DNA of 64,000 nt from Pseudoalteromonas shioyasakiensis (lineage in GTDB: Bacteria; Pseudomonadota; Gammaproteobacteria; Enterobacterales; Alteromonadaceae), in NCBI RefSeq assembly GCF_001550135.1, contig NZ_LRUE01000005.1, positions 124,001-188,000 on the forward strand, written 5' to 3'. How positions within the stretch are numbered: the stretch's first letter is position 1; each line of letters opens with the position of its first letter. Below the pieces are notes generated by a model, which searched no databases, had not been told where the DNA came from, and saw only the letters and a program-made list of their open reading frames with translations. The position numbers were made by a program, and so were the translations under genes. Positions 54,108 through 64,000 of the stretch are shown piece by piece.

Positions 54108-55317
54108 AACGTAATACCTCTGCTGGATTCACTTTTGCAGCTTTTCTGGCAGGATACAAGGTAGCTAAAAAGCTCATCGCAATACTCCCTGCGGCAATAA
54201 AACTCAAACTCATAACATCAAATTTAACGGGTAAACTCACGCCCGCTAGTAAATTGATGCCTAACATATTCAATAATTCATTAATGTTGCTACTTAATAG
54301 CACACCAAGTAACGCACCAATACTGGTACCGATAAGGCCGTTATATAAGCCTTGGATCATAAACACATGCTGCACTTGTAACGGAGTTAAGCCCAGTGTT
54401 TGTAAAATAGCGACTTCACTTTGCTTCTCACTGACCATCATGGTTAATGCTGACACGATATTAAACACCGCAACGAGTACGATTAAGCCAAGTAACATCG
54501 ACATAATGCGCTTTTCCATTGCCACAGCGGCAAATAGTGTGCCTTGGCTAGCTCGCCAATCAGTCACTGTGTAATCGTTTAAAATAGCTAACTGAGATTG
54601 CAATACTTGCTCAACAGCAAATGGTTCATACAGCGATACACTCAAATTGGGTGCTGCTGATTTTGCTAGTTTTAAAACTCTGCCTAACGAATAGCCACTG
54701 GTAAATGCCAATGACATATCAATTTCTGACTGTGTTTCATACAGTGCAGCAACGGTAAACAAGCGCTGACTAGGTACTCGACCAAGTGGGGTATACGAAC
54801 TGGCATTAGGCATGATCACCCGTACTTTATCCCCAAGCGAAATACCCAATTTTCTGCTCAAATAGCGGCTAATTGCAATATGGTAGTTGCTGTCCATTAC
54901 TTGTGACCAATTGCCGGCAACAATTTTATCTTTTACGTTATAGATGGAGCTTCCTTCATCATAAAGGCCTTGTAACAATACGCCGTGCAAATCTTGGTTA
55001 GTTTGTAAAATGGCTTCGCCATGGCGGTATAGGTTAACTTGTTTAACATCTTGAGAGTTTGCTAGTTGCTGCTTTAACTGCAGCATGGTTTCTTTCGAGT
55101 TATCTTCGGCTGATACTTCAATATGGGGAATTAAACCAAGCATGTTGGTTTTAAGGTTATTTTCAAAGCCATTCATTACTGAACTGACTGTAAACAAGGC
55201 CATTAAACCAATAGCAATGCCCGCGATAGAGAAAAATGAAATAAATGAGATAAAGGCATTGCCCTTTGAGGAGCGACTATATCTCAGCCCTATAAAAAGG
55301 CTAACAGGTTGAAACAT
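54100..55317 (-). CDS. lolC: Lipoprotein-releasing ABC transporter permease LolC
   Basis: 405 residues. One membrane segment near residue 30, three in the C-terminal half, with a periplasmic domain between. VSLFIGLRYSRSSKGNAFISF is the family opening, and [18 protein letters not shown] the usual end. First in lolCDE, giving the C assignment; some marine species have a single LolF instead, but two distinct permeases are present here. Confidence 0.93.
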   Translation of the reverse strand: MFQPVSLFIGLRYSRSSKGNAFISFISFFSIAGIAIGLMALFTVSSVMNGFENNLKTNMLGLIPHIEVSAEDNSKETMLQLKQQLANSQDVKQVNLYRHGEAILQTNQDLHGVLLQGLYDEGSSIYNVKDKIVAGNWSQVMDSNYHIAISRYLSRKLGISLGDKVRVIMPNASSYTPLGRVPSQRLFTVAALYETQSEIDMSLAFTSGYSLGRVLKLAKSAAPNLSVSLYEPFAVEQVLQSQLAILNDYTVTDWRASQGTLFAAVAMEKRIMSMLLGLIVLVAVFNIVSALTMMVSEKQSEVAILQTLGLTPLQVQHVFMIQGLYNGLIGTSIGALLGVLLSSNINELLNMLGINLLAGVSLPVKFDVMSLSFIAAGSIAMSFLATLYPARKAAKVNPAEVLRYE

Positions 55318-55406
55318 AATAAATTATGGGTATTCCAAGGGCTAAATATGCGCTCATGTTAGCATAGATTTAGCTAGCATGGGATGCGCGAAATTGTAAA
55401 AAATAA

Positions 55407-56288
55407 TTATAAATCTGATACTTGAACAGTAGCAACCAAATGGTCAAGTAATGCTTTTACATTGGTTGCGATAAACTGCCTTGGTGGATACACCCCCCAT
55501 ACCCCTTCAGGTGCCGGTGCAACATTCGAAAGTACAGCACTCAACCTGCCATCGGCTAAGTGTTCATTGACATAGTAATCTGGTAATTGCACGATGCCTA
55601 ACCCTTTGATAGCAGCGTCAACCAATGCCCAACCACTGTTACAGGCCAAACGTCCAGCCACTTTGATGTGCTTATCTTGACCCTGCTCTTTTACCCGCCA
55701 GTAACTGTTATTACCAATCAGGCAATTGTGCTGATGTAATTCACTTACACTGTGTGGTTGGCCGAATTTATTGATATATTCAGGGCTACAACAAATAACA
55801 AGCCTGCGCTGACTAATGCGCCGAGCTTTTAAAGATGAATCTTTTAAATGACCAAGGCGAATAGCGAGATCATACCCATCTTCTAGAAGATTGACTTGCT
55901 CATTGCTTAAATGGCTGATCACTTCAATATCTGGGTGCTTTTGCATAAACGAATGTACCGCAGGCATGATGAAACTTTCACCATACATCACAGGAGCTGT
56001 TAGTTTTATACTACCTTTTGGTGTCAGTTGCTGCTCTGCAAGCAGTGCCGTGGCATCATCCATGGCATGCTGTAATTGTTTAGTTTGATGCGCAAACACC
56101 TGCCCTTCTTGCGTTAGCACCACTTTACGGGTTGTTCGGGTTAACAATTGTGTGTTTAATCGCTCTTCTAATTGACTCACATACCGGCTTACATGGGCCA
56201 CTGACATACCCAGTAGTTTACTTGCTTTTGTAAAACTGCCTGTTTCTGCTACCGCTAAAAACTCATCAATTCCGTGCCAACGATTCAT
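55407..56288 (-). CDS. LysR-family transcriptional regulator beside frmAB
   Basis: 293 residues from the ATG at 56288 (NRWHGIDEFLAVAETG follows); an upstream extension would add a non-conserved hydrophobic start. N-terminal winged helix-turn-helix about 1-60 (GSFTKASKLLGMSVAHVSRYVS), then an effector domain to the C-terminus. Divergent from frmA with a 110-bp gap, so it likely controls formaldehyde detoxification; ligand unknown. Confidence 0.9.
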   Translation of the reverse strand: MNRWHGIDEFLAVAETGSFTKASKLLGMSVAHVSRYVSQLEERLNTQLLTRTTRKVVLTQEGQVFAHQTKQLQHAMDDATALLAEQQLTPKGSIKLTAPVMYGESFIMPAVHSFMQKHPDIEVISHLSNEQVNLLEDGYDLAIRLGHLKDSSLKARRISQRRLVICCSPEYINKFGQPHSVSELHQHNCLIGNNSYWRVKEQGQDKHIKVAGRLACNSGWALVDAAIKGLGIVQLPDYYVNEHLADGRLSAVLSNVAPAPEGVWGVYPPRQFIATNVKALLDHLVATVQVSDL

Positions 56289-57520
<1,232 letters not shown>

Positions 57521-57575
57521 TCTTTTAATTTGGCGTTAGGTTAACTCCTAGCGCCTTTGTTTCAAGGATTTGGTT

Positions 57576-58412
57576 ATGCTAGAAAACATAAGCTCAACAA
57601 AAGTCAGCGGTGGCTGGCATAAACAATATACCCACCAAGCTAGCAGCACACATTGTGCTATGCGCTTTGCGATTTTTTTACCGCCAGGTGCCAGCGAAAC
57701 GAATAAAGTGCCAGTGATGTATTGGTTGTCAGGTTTAACCTGTACAGATGAAAACTTTATGCAAAAAGCCGGAGCATTTAAAAAAGCGGCTGAACTAGGT
57801 ATTGCGATTGTCGCTCCAGATACTAGCCCGCGCGGTGAAAATGTGCCTGACGATGAAAATTACGATTTTGGTCAAGGTGCTGGTTTTTATGTCAATGCGA
57901 TTCAAGCGCCTTACAATGTGCACTACAACATGTACGACTATGTGGTTTCTGAGTTACCTGCACTTATCGAAGCGCACTTCCCTGTGACGACCAAAAAAGC
58001 CATTGCTGGTCATTCTATGGGTGGTCACGGTGCATTGATGATTGCACTTAAAAACCCTAAACAATACGTCAGTGCCAGTGCTTTTAGCCCGATTGTGAAC
58101 CCGATTAATTGCCCTTGGGGTGAAAAAGCGTTTAGTAATTACCTAGGTAGTGATAAAGCAAGTTGGCTTGAATACGACAGCTGTGAATTGATGAAAAAAG
58201 CTGCCGCTGATGATTATTTACCGATGCGTATTGATCAAGGTGAGGCCGATAACTTCTTAACTGAGCAACTCAAAACTGAGAACTTATTTGCTGTCGTAAA
58301 CGAAAAAGATTACCCAGCTGAGATCAACATGCACGCGGGTTATGATCATAGTTACTTCTTTATCAGCAGCTTTATTGACGAACACCTGTTGTTTCATCAA
58401 AAGTATCTGTGA
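57576..58412 (+). CDS. frmB: S-formylglutathione hydrolase
   Basis: Hydrolyses S-formylglutathione to formate and glutathione. 278 residues from the ATG at 57576, with AAGGA 7-8 nt upstream; a TTG two codons earlier is less likely. Nucleophile Ser147 in GHSMGGHGAL. Other conserved parts: YWLSGLTCTDENFMQKAGA, AFSPIVNP and the His in GYDHSYFF. Pairs with frmA as a two-gene unit. Confidence 0.96.
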   Translation: MLENISSTKVSGGWHKQYTHQASSTHCAMRFAIFLPPGASETNKVPVMYWLSGLTCTDENFMQKAGAFKKAAELGIAIVAPDTSPRGENVPDDENYDFGQGAGFYVNAIQAPYNVHYNMYDYVVSELPALIEAHFPVTTKKAIAGHSMGGHGALMIALKNPKQYVSASAFSPIVNPINCPWGEKAFSNYLGSDKASWLEYDSCELMKKAAADDYLPMRIDQGEADNFLTEQLKTENLFAVVNEKDYPAEINMHAGYDHSYFFISSFIDEHLLFHQKYL

Positions 58413-58426
58413 TTAATACTTAATTT

Positions 58427-58735
58427 TTAGTGTGAGGGCTTAACTTCCTCACACTCTTTAATACTGCGTGTAATTTGCCTGCAAATTAATTGCGGTTGTT
58501 GTTCTTTTGGTTTGAGTAAACCAATAACAGCGCTATCAATTTCAAAGCCTAACTTTGCGAATGAAAAGCCTTCAGCATCGGTTACAGTACTGTTAGTTTG
58601 ATTTGCATTTGTAGTTGCAAGATTTGTTGGTTGTGAGTTTTTTGCATAGCCATCGACTATTGACCCCGCCACTGTACACCCCACTAATTGGTAGCTAATT
58701 AAGCAAATAACAAGTTTTGAAAAGCTAATCTTCAT
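58427..58735 (-). CDS. Small lipoprotein, paralogue of its upstream neighbour
   Basis: 102 residues. Lipobox LVGC with lipidation Cys20. Mature part begins CTVAGSIVDG; the C-terminal half has LGFEIDSAVIGLL and LICRQITRSIKECEEVK, which match the upstream gene. Overlaps it by 11 nt. Ser/Asn/Thr-rich linker between. Not recognised as a named family; function unknown. Residue 2 after Cys is Thr, so outer-membrane sorting is expected. Confidence 0.85.
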   Translation of the reverse strand: MKISFSKLVICLISYQLVGCTVAGSIVDGYAKNSQPTNLATTNANQTNSTVTDAEGFSFAKLGFEIDSAVIGLLKPKEQQPQLICRQITRSIKECEEVKPSH

Positions 58736-59069
58736 TGTTAAAACTATCCATTAATGTAGGTCTTTTTTTTGGCTCAGCTTTAACCTCAACACATTCTTTT
58801 ACTGCGCGACTAATTTGACGACATTTAAGCTCAACGTCTTTGTCTTTACTACCGCTCTCTAGGCCTTCAATAATCGCTTTGTCGATTTCATAACCTAGCA
58901 TCGTCATGGTCATGCCATAGTTAACTCGGTCATTATCTTTTTTATCTGCATAAGCGCTTGCCGGCTGTGCTTGACTCGTGCGCCCGCCAATTCCATCTGC
59001 AACTAAGCCAACTGCAGTACAGCCACTGAGTAAACTAACTGATAGTATTACGTACAAAGATTTAAGCAT
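58725..59069 (-). CDS. Small lipoprotein, paralogue of its downstream neighbour
   Basis: 114 residues from the ATG at 59069, which has GGAGG 4-5 nt upstream; an in-frame start 15 codons earlier lacks this. Lipobox LSGC, lipidation Cys17, then CTAVGLVADG. C-terminal half has LGYEIDKAIIEGL and LKCRQISRAVKECVEVK, shared with the next gene. Two conserved Cys in that motif could form a disulfide. Function unknown. Confidence 0.85.
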   Translation of the reverse strand: MLKSLYVILSVSLLSGCTAVGLVADGIGGRTSQAQPASAYADKKDNDRVNYGMTMTMLGYEIDKAIIEGLESGSKDKDVELKCRQISRAVKECVEVKAEPKKRPTLMDSFNNED

Positions 59070-59144
59070 CGGTCCTCCAATACACTTAAGCTTATTTTCT
59101 AAGCATAATAACAAACGCGTAATTTAACTGTAAAAAACTGTAGA

Positions 59145-60638
59145 TTAATCGCAAATATCGCGAATAAACTCTTTTAGAAACCCAACTAACTGCAATAGGA
59201 ATATTAACAAGAAAGGTAAAGCGCCTAAAATTGCAACGCTACGATTTAATGGCTCATCTTGTAGCAGCAATAATGCAAAGCTACATATGAATAATGCTAA
59301 ACACCATGCGTAGAGTGTCACTCGGTTACTTTGCTCAGAGTCAACCAGCTCTCTTATGACTAAAATCGCAGAGTCAGCGGATGTGGCAACAAATATCAAC
59401 AGTAGTAATAAGCTTAACCAAATAAACACAGTTCCTTGCCAGTCTAGTTGATTAAAAAATACAAATAAGCCTTGGCTGTAATCTTGTTTTATAGCAACTA
59501 AAATGCCCGCTTGGTTAAGTCTATCCCACTCAATTGCTGCCCCCGAAAAGGTCGCAAACCAAATAATAGTCACTAAAGTTGGAATACACACAACCGCCAA
59601 AATAAATTGCCAAACTTTACGTCCCTGGCTAATTTTGGCTAGGAACACACCAACAAATGGCCCCCACGCTAACCACCAAAAGTAATAGTTATATGTCCAA
59701 TGAGCGGCCCAGTCAGGCGTTTTTAATTGGCTATCAAATTGCCAAGTGCCGGTCGCTAGTAACTGTAAATAGTAGCCGGTTCCATCTAAAGCAATCTTTA
59801 TAATAGGCTCAATTGGCACCACTAATAGCAACCAAAAAAGCAGACTAAATGCTAGAAGTACGTTAAATATACTTAGTGACTGTACCCCGCGTCGTAATCC
59901 AAATTTAACCGACAGCGAATAAATAACTGCTAACAAACAAACGATTAATGAACCCACCAGTAATGTTGAAGTAACCCCCAACTCTATTTCAACACCTTTA
60001 CTGATCAGTAAAGTGGAATTAGCTATGGTGCCGACGACACCAAAAAAAATAGCGATTACCGCAATTAACTTTACAATAAACGACACAGTAAATTTTGCAG
60101 ACTTATCAATGCGATTACCAAGCGCCGTTAAAACAGGGGCACAAATATCTCCTGACTTCCCACTGTATTGCGTTAATCCCCCAAGCACTAGCGCAAATAC
60201 TGCATAAAGTGCCCAAGCATGGGCGCCCCAATTCACTAGGGTTAAAGCGAGGCTACTGGCTAGTCTATCTGGGTATAAGCTTTGTTTAAGTGGTGGGTCG
60301 AGAGAATGTAACGCAGGCTCTGCTACGCCCCAAAAAACCAAGCCAGAGCCCATTCCTGCTGCAAACAACATGGCAAACCAGCCAAAGTTTGAATACTCAA
60401 CAACAGCCTGCTCACCACCGACTTTACGGCTACCGAGTGGGCTAATGGCTAAAATAATGATGGCAAACAATAAAAAATTCACCAATAAGAAAAAGCTACT
60501 ACCAGTCCATTTTAACAGCATTTGTACAAACGGCTGAACTTGCTCAGTGATAACATCAGGCAAAATCACAGCAATCAGTGCACCAAACATACACAGTGCA
60601 AGCGCGGTTTTTTCAAGAGAGGAGATGGAATGTTTCAA
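59145..60638 (-). CDS. BCCT family transporter (betaine/carnitine/choline type)
   Basis: Sodium- or proton-coupled uptake of quaternary ammonium solutes. 497 residues with about 12 membrane segments. GMGSGLVFWGVAEP (about 95-108) and WWLAWGPFVGVFLAKISQGR are the family signatures. The C-terminal tail is short, unlike osmo-sensing BetP, so osmotic activation is not obvious. Start TTG with a weak TAGG upstream, so start is uncertain. No choline-degradation genes nearby. Confidence 0.88.
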   Translation of the reverse strand: MKHSISSLEKTALALCMFGALIAVILPDVITEQVQPFVQMLLKWTGSSFFLLVNFLLFAIIILAISPLGSRKVGGEQAVVEYSNFGWFAMLFAAGMGSGLVFWGVAEPALHSLDPPLKQSLYPDRLASSLALTLVNWGAHAWALYAVFALVLGGLTQYSGKSGDICAPVLTALGNRIDKSAKFTVSFIVKLIAVIAIFFGVVGTIANSTLLISKGVEIELGVTSTLLVGSLIVCLLAVIYSLSVKFGLRRGVQSLSIFNVLLAFSLLFWLLLVVPIEPIIKIALDGTGYYLQLLATGTWQFDSQLKTPDWAAHWTYNYYFWWLAWGPFVGVFLAKISQGRKVWQFILAVVCIPTLVTIIWFATFSGAAIEWDRLNQAGILVAIKQDYSQGLFVFFNQLDWQGTVFIWLSLLLLLIFVATSADSAILVIRELVDSEQSNRVTLYAWCLALFICSFALLLLQDEPLNRSVAILGALPFLLIFLLQLVGFLKEFIRDICD

Positions 60639-60865
60639 TGTGAAGCCTATTTTGTCAGCGTGTTTAGCATACTGTTAGCATGGCTGAAATTCAAACAGCC
60701 AAAAGGCTGAAAAAATGACATAGCACTGCGTAAAAATCGCAAATTATAGCAAGCCCTACTTTTAAAAACCCGGCTACATGTCCCTAGTTTCCTCATTTTA
60801 TTTAATTTGTTGATCGGGTATTGATATTGCAAAGCTATCATAATCTTTATAGCAAGGAACAAAGC
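60639..60865. other. Divergent gap between the BCCT and MgtC-like genes
   Basis: 227 bp with no gene or strong hairpin seen. It should hold both promoters; no clear consensus was picked. Confidence 0.5.
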
Positions 60866-61282
60866 ATGGACTTTAATATTGATTGGTATGAAATTCTCGA
60901 TAATTTAATTCATCTAGGTATTGCCTATTTACTTGCCCTTCCAATGGCTTTTGATCGAGAAAAAACCAGTAATGGTGCAGGTCTACGAACATTTCCATTA
61001 GTCGCTGTTGCATCATGTGGTTATGCATTAGTTGGCATGTCTGTTTTAACAAGTTCAGAGGCAGAATCAAAAGTACTCGAAGGGATTATCACGGGTATTG
61101 GTTTTATTGGCGGTGGTGCCATTTTGAAGAACAAAAACTCTACCTATGGAACAGCCACAGCAGCCAGTATTTGGAACATGGGACTTATTGGCATTGCTGT
61201 GGCATTTAGTCGTTACGAAATCGCCTTTTTAATGGCGTTGATTAATTTCGTAACGCTAAGATATGTTAAGCGCTTAAAGTAA
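60866..61282 (+). CDS. MgtC/SapB family membrane protein (short form)
   Basis: 138 residues from the ATG at 60866, with AAGGAAC 6 nt upstream. An earlier in-frame start would add a polar non-conserved stretch. About four membrane segments; AFDREKTSNGAGLRTFPLVA and GIITGIGFIGGGAI are the conserved MgtC blocks. It lacks the C-terminal ACT-like domain of full MgtC, so it is a YhiD/SapB-type short member. Mg2+ link is by family only. Confidence 0.88.
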   Translation: MDFNIDWYEILDNLIHLGIAYLLALPMAFDREKTSNGAGLRTFPLVAVASCGYALVGMSVLTSSEAESKVLEGIITGIGFIGGGAILKNKNSTYGTATAASIWNMGLIGIAVAFSRYEIAFLMALINFVTLRYVKRLK

Positions 61283-61286
61283 ACAA

Positions 61287-62363
61287 TTAACTAGCGTCAT
61301 ATTTTGAGTTAACTATGGCATAGCCAGTTTGTTTAACTTTAATCTCAGCAGGGCTTGCAGATTTCACTAATAAACCGCAACGTCTGCTTTGCTCATCAAT
61401 GACATAGTTAACCGATTCACTTGCTTCAAGGTCAATGACTTGATCGGCACAGCGGATCTGTAATTTAGAAACATCGCTCGCGCCTTCAATTTTGATTGAA
61501 CCGCGAGATAAAGATAAATATGACAGCTTATCTTTTGAAACATTGATTTGTGAATTAATCTGCGGTGTTCGCGCCAATAGGTCATCAATTTGCTTGATAG
61601 TGGCAAGTTTGTTTTCTTCTGAAAACTGTTTACCCTCGATATTATCTAACGCATAAATAGCATTGTAAGCAAGATTAAAATCGCCCTTGAAGCTGTACCA
61701 TTGTAGAGCACTTTTAGCGACTAAATATTGTATATCTGTTGGTAATTTAGCTCGCAGTAAATAGGCTACAGACAACTGCTCATCAAAGCCAAACCATTGC
61801 TGTTGATGATAATAATATTGGCTTTTCAACCATGCAAATAATGCCTGTTCAGAGGTGTTTTTAGTATGATCTTTGTATAACTCAGCCAATGCTTGCTCAG
61901 CTTTTTTAAACTCTTTTACTTGCAGCATTTTATTGATTTCATCGTATTCATTAATAAAACCACGGCTCGCTTTGTCATTTGAGTAACCATTAAAATACTT
62001 ACCTACTTCAAATGAAAACAGGTAACCCCCTTCAACTGTTTTGCCTTCTTTTGTGGCAGGTGCAAACTCTAAATTGGTTAAGTATTTCTCTGCATTTTCT
62101 TCACTACCCCGAGTATCAGATGCCATAATCACTTCAATGTCTTTTGCCTTACCTTGTGTATCAACCACATAAGACATTAATGCCCAGCCTTCTAGACGAG
62201 AGCCGTTATAACTACCTGGGTAACGTTTGTTTGAATTTTTAACAATATAGGCAGAGGTAGCAGCTTGAACATCAACACCTAAGTCATTGACGTCTCGTGC
62301 TAAAGCGTGTGTTGGTAATGCGATAAGTGAACAAAGTGCTGCGAGTTTAGTGAATTTAATCAT
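61287..62363 (-). CDS. Exported protein with TonB C-terminal-like domain
   Basis: 358 residues from the ATG at 62363, with GGAG 8 nt upstream. A signal peptide (MIKFTKLAALCSLIALPTHALA) is followed by a domain at about 30-120 resembling TonB_C: NSNKRYPGSYNGSRLEGWAL, YVVDTQGKAKDIEVI and LTNLEFAPATKEG. The rest is helical and may hold TPR-like repeats. It has no membrane anchor or proline-rich linker, so it is not a classical TonB. Function unknown. Confidence 0.72.
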   Translation of the reverse strand: MIKFTKLAALCSLIALPTHALARDVNDLGVDVQAATSAYIVKNSNKRYPGSYNGSRLEGWALMSYVVDTQGKAKDIEVIMASDTRGSEENAEKYLTNLEFAPATKEGKTVEGGYLFSFEVGKYFNGYSNDKASRGFINEYDEINKMLQVKEFKKAEQALAELYKDHTKNTSEQALFAWLKSQYYYHQQQWFGFDEQLSVAYLLRAKLPTDIQYLVAKSALQWYSFKGDFNLAYNAIYALDNIEGKQFSEENKLATIKQIDDLLARTPQINSQINVSKDKLSYLSLSRGSIKIEGASDVSKLQIRCADQVIDLEASESVNYVIDEQSRRCGLLVKSASPAEIKVKQTGYAIVNSKYDAS

Positions 62364-62405
62364 GATAATGGCTCCAAATCCCTTAGATAGGAACATTTAT
62401 AGCAC

Positions 62406-62432
62406 TAAAAAAGGCGCTTTAAAAGCGCCTTG
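62406..62432 (-). terminator. Terminator after the ketoacyl synthase gene
   Basis: AAGGCGCTTT/AAAGCGCCTT stem followed on the minus strand by a T-run, about 33 nt past the stop. Confidence 0.9.
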
Positions 62433-62464
62433 CTGTCAAGAATGTGCTTAAACATGCCTTGATC

Positions 62465-64000
62465 TTAAAACATATCCTGGTAAGGGTTTGGTTTTGACAA
62501 TAAAACTTTTTTATCAAAACCTGGGATTGTCATTGAATCTTCACTAATTTCAATACCATTTTCATCAATTAAGCCATCACCAAAACGATAAATTAGCTCA
62601 TAATGACCTAAATCAGCGTGTTGTTGATAGTCAGCTTGCGCTTTGGCTACTTGAGTATGACGGTCTTGATATTGCGCCATAACCTCATCACCATGACGCT
62701 TTGCAAGCATCTTTAATGTAATTGCCGGTGATAACACAGTTGCAGTTGCGTTATTACCACCAAAGCCTTTTGAGTTAATGAAGGCAATATCCATTGCATC
62801 ACATTGATAGTGTTCAGTACGAATGTCTAAATGCTCGCTATACACATCATCTGCCACTTTATCGATTGTCGTAATACCCGGCATAATGTTGTGACTAAAC
62901 ACACCTAATGCCATAGCTAATTGGTCACCACTAGCTGGAGCAATGGTATGGCCAACATACGCTTTAGGCGCAGCAACCTTCCAATTATCAATTGCAAATG
63001 TTTCTGCCACTTTATGATAGATCAGTGATTCTGTTACGCGGTTTTGTGGTGTACTTGAGCCATGCGCCAAAATAAAGCTACGCTTTTGTACCGCCTCTTG
63101 GCCAACAATACTGTTTGCTAGTGCAACAGATTTGGCCATCGTAATGTAGTTACCTGGGCCCGGGGCTGTAATTGATTTTTTAATACCATCGGCATTGACG
63201 AACACATCTGCAACGCTGCCTAACACATCAGCACCTAACTCTAATGCCAATGCATCATCCATTAATATAGCAACTTGTGCGCCTTCACCAATTGTAAAGC
63301 CACAGTTTTCACCAAATGGACGGCTGGTACGGCGATGATCAACCACATCTGTATTATCAAGGCGCTTTAGGCCTTCTTCATTTGCAAGTGCGCTCATATT
63401 GCCAAAACCTTCAACGATTTCGGGTGTAATTGCACACTCAACAGACGCCACTATGGCTACACGCGTACGACCCGCTTGAATATCGTTTACTGCAGCACGT
63501 AGGTTATATAAAAACGTTGCACATGCACCTGATGTAGTAAAGGTTGTACCCACATTGCCTGTTACATAAGCATTGATAAAGTCAGTAGACATAGTGTTTA
63601 AGCCAAGTGCAAGCTGTTTTGTACTCACACGGTCGCCCTGCTGACGCGCACGAATAAGTCCACCAAATCCTTCATCATCAACTTGACCAGCCACAGAAGC
63701 TGAGTAAGTGCCAATTTGATCAGGCTCAACGCTATTCATTACCTGCTGCCATGGCAGACCTGTCGAACGAATCGCATCGGTTGCGGCAAAGATAGTCGCT
63801 TGCAGGCCTCTTGGTTGATAACGGCTGTTATACATAGCCGAAGGTTCAAAACCTGTTGGTAATTGACCGGCCGCTTTAATTGGATTATCGCGCGTACTGT
63901 CATGTTTAATAGCAAGATCAGCACTAATTGTGACTTTCACTTTTTTATCAGTTAATTCTTCAACCTGCCAAGCACTTGGTACTGGAGTTGGTAAATCACG
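62465..64000 (-). CDS. Beta-ketoacyl synthase, FabY-like, 5' end missing
   Basis: Condensing enzyme of fatty acid (or related polyketide) synthesis. The open frame continues through 64000 without a stop or start, so the true N-terminus lies outside the window; a GTG at 63940 is internal, not the start. 511 residues are present. The nucleophile Cys is in TSGACATFLYNL; the two catalytic His are in AHGSSTPQNRVTES and VGHTIAPASGDQ; FGGNNATA is the C-terminal loop. Size and GLPWQQV...VEPDQIGTYSA resemble the long FabY type of Pseudomonas rather than FabB/FabF. Confidence 0.85.
   Translation of the reverse strand, partial: RDLPTPVPSAWQVEELTDKKVKVTISADLAIKHDSTRDNPIKAAGQLPTGFEPSAMYNSRYQPRGLQATIFAATDAIRSTGLPWQQVMNSVEPDQIGTYSASVAGQVDDEGFGGLIRARQQGDRVSTKQLALGLNTMSTDFINAYVTGNVGTTFTTSGACATFLYNLRAAVNDIQAGRTRVAIVASVECAITPEIVEGFGNMSALANEEGLKRLDNTDVVDHRRTSRPFGENCGFTIGEGAQVAILMDDALALELGADVLGSVADVFVNADGIKKSITAPGPGNYITMAKSVALANSIVGQEAVQKRSFILAHGSSTPQNRVTESLIYHKVAETFAIDNWKVAAPKAYVGHTIAPASGDQLAMALGVFSHNIMPGITTIDKVADDVYSEHLDIRTEHYQCDAMDIAFINSKGFGGNNATATVLSPAITLKMLAKRHGDEVMAQYQDRHTQVAKAQADYQQHADLGHYELIYRFGDGLIDENGIEISEDSMTIPGFDKKVLLSKPNPYQDMF

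Noticed and set aside
63938..63940. GTG as the start of the ketoacyl synthase
   Set aside because: The frame stays open to the window edge and the upstream residues look coding (RDLPTPVPSAWQVEEL), so the gene begins outside.

Overview
The window looks like chromosomal core DNA of a marine gammaproteobacterium of the order Alteromonadales, most like Pseudoalteromonas. The reasons are moderate-to-low GC, E. coli-like gene orders with marine-type insertions, an NAD-dependent glutamate dehydrogenase of about 1600 residues, Na+-linked transporters (NhaC, BCCT) and DUF1302/DUF1329/DUF2835/DUF3466/DUF4826 families. This assignment rests on recognising families by eye; no search was run. I found no prophage, CRISPR array, transposase gene or plasmid function.

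Layout. 1-2.0 kb (minus): sdhC-sdhD-sdhA (5' part only), divergent from citrate synthase gltA. 3.8-6.2 kb: csdA-csdE converging on tcdA, the cysteine desulfurase/acceptor pair plus the tRNA ct6A dehydratase. 6.2-12.9 kb (minus): a tightly overlapping lipid A/LPS cluster, comEC-msbA-lpxK-ycaR-kdsB, with an RluA-type pseudouridine synthase, divergent from a DUF2062 gene. 13.5-21.5 kb (minus): a DUF3466 exported protein, uup, a glutaredoxin-like gene, rlmKL, zapC and pyrD; a 268-bp MITE-like element sits between rlmKL and zapC. 21.6-26.5 kb: the giant glutamate dehydrogenase. 26.7-33.6 kb (minus): a four-gene envelope cluster (outer-membrane DUF1302, periplasmic DUF1329, YCF48-type propeller, RND/MMPL permease). 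This is the best candidate here for a poorly described system, probably envelope lipid or hydrophobic-compound traffic. 33.9-42.4 kb (minus): pepN, nhaC, prc-proQ-small acidic gene-msrC, a small membrane protein.

42.5-42.8 kb holds two identical tRNA-Ser(UGA) genes behind a strong stable-RNA promoter. 43.0-51.0 kb runs on the plus strand: yccA, tusDCB-tusE, rluE, nudJ, mnmA, hflD, purB, roxA and a GNAT gene. TusBCDE delivers sulfur to MnmA for U34 thiolation, and the CsdA/CsdE/TcdA genes at 4-6 kb also feed sulfur and tRNA-modification chemistry, so tRNA and rRNA modification is a recurring theme. 51-55.3 kb (minus): DUF4826, DUF924 and the lipoprotein-release ABC transporter lolCDE. 55.4-58.4 kb: a LysR regulator divergent from frmA-frmB (glutathione-dependent formaldehyde detoxification). 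58.4-62.4 kb: a tandem pair of paralogous lipoproteins, a BCCT transporter, an MgtC-like membrane protein and an exported TonB_C-type protein. The window ends inside a FabY-like beta-ketoacyl synthase.

Many starts are GTG or TTG. I moved several starts inward where a Shine-Dalgarno sequence and family alignment agreed (sdhD, pyrD, pepN, prc, rluE, lolE, the LysR gene, frmB and others).
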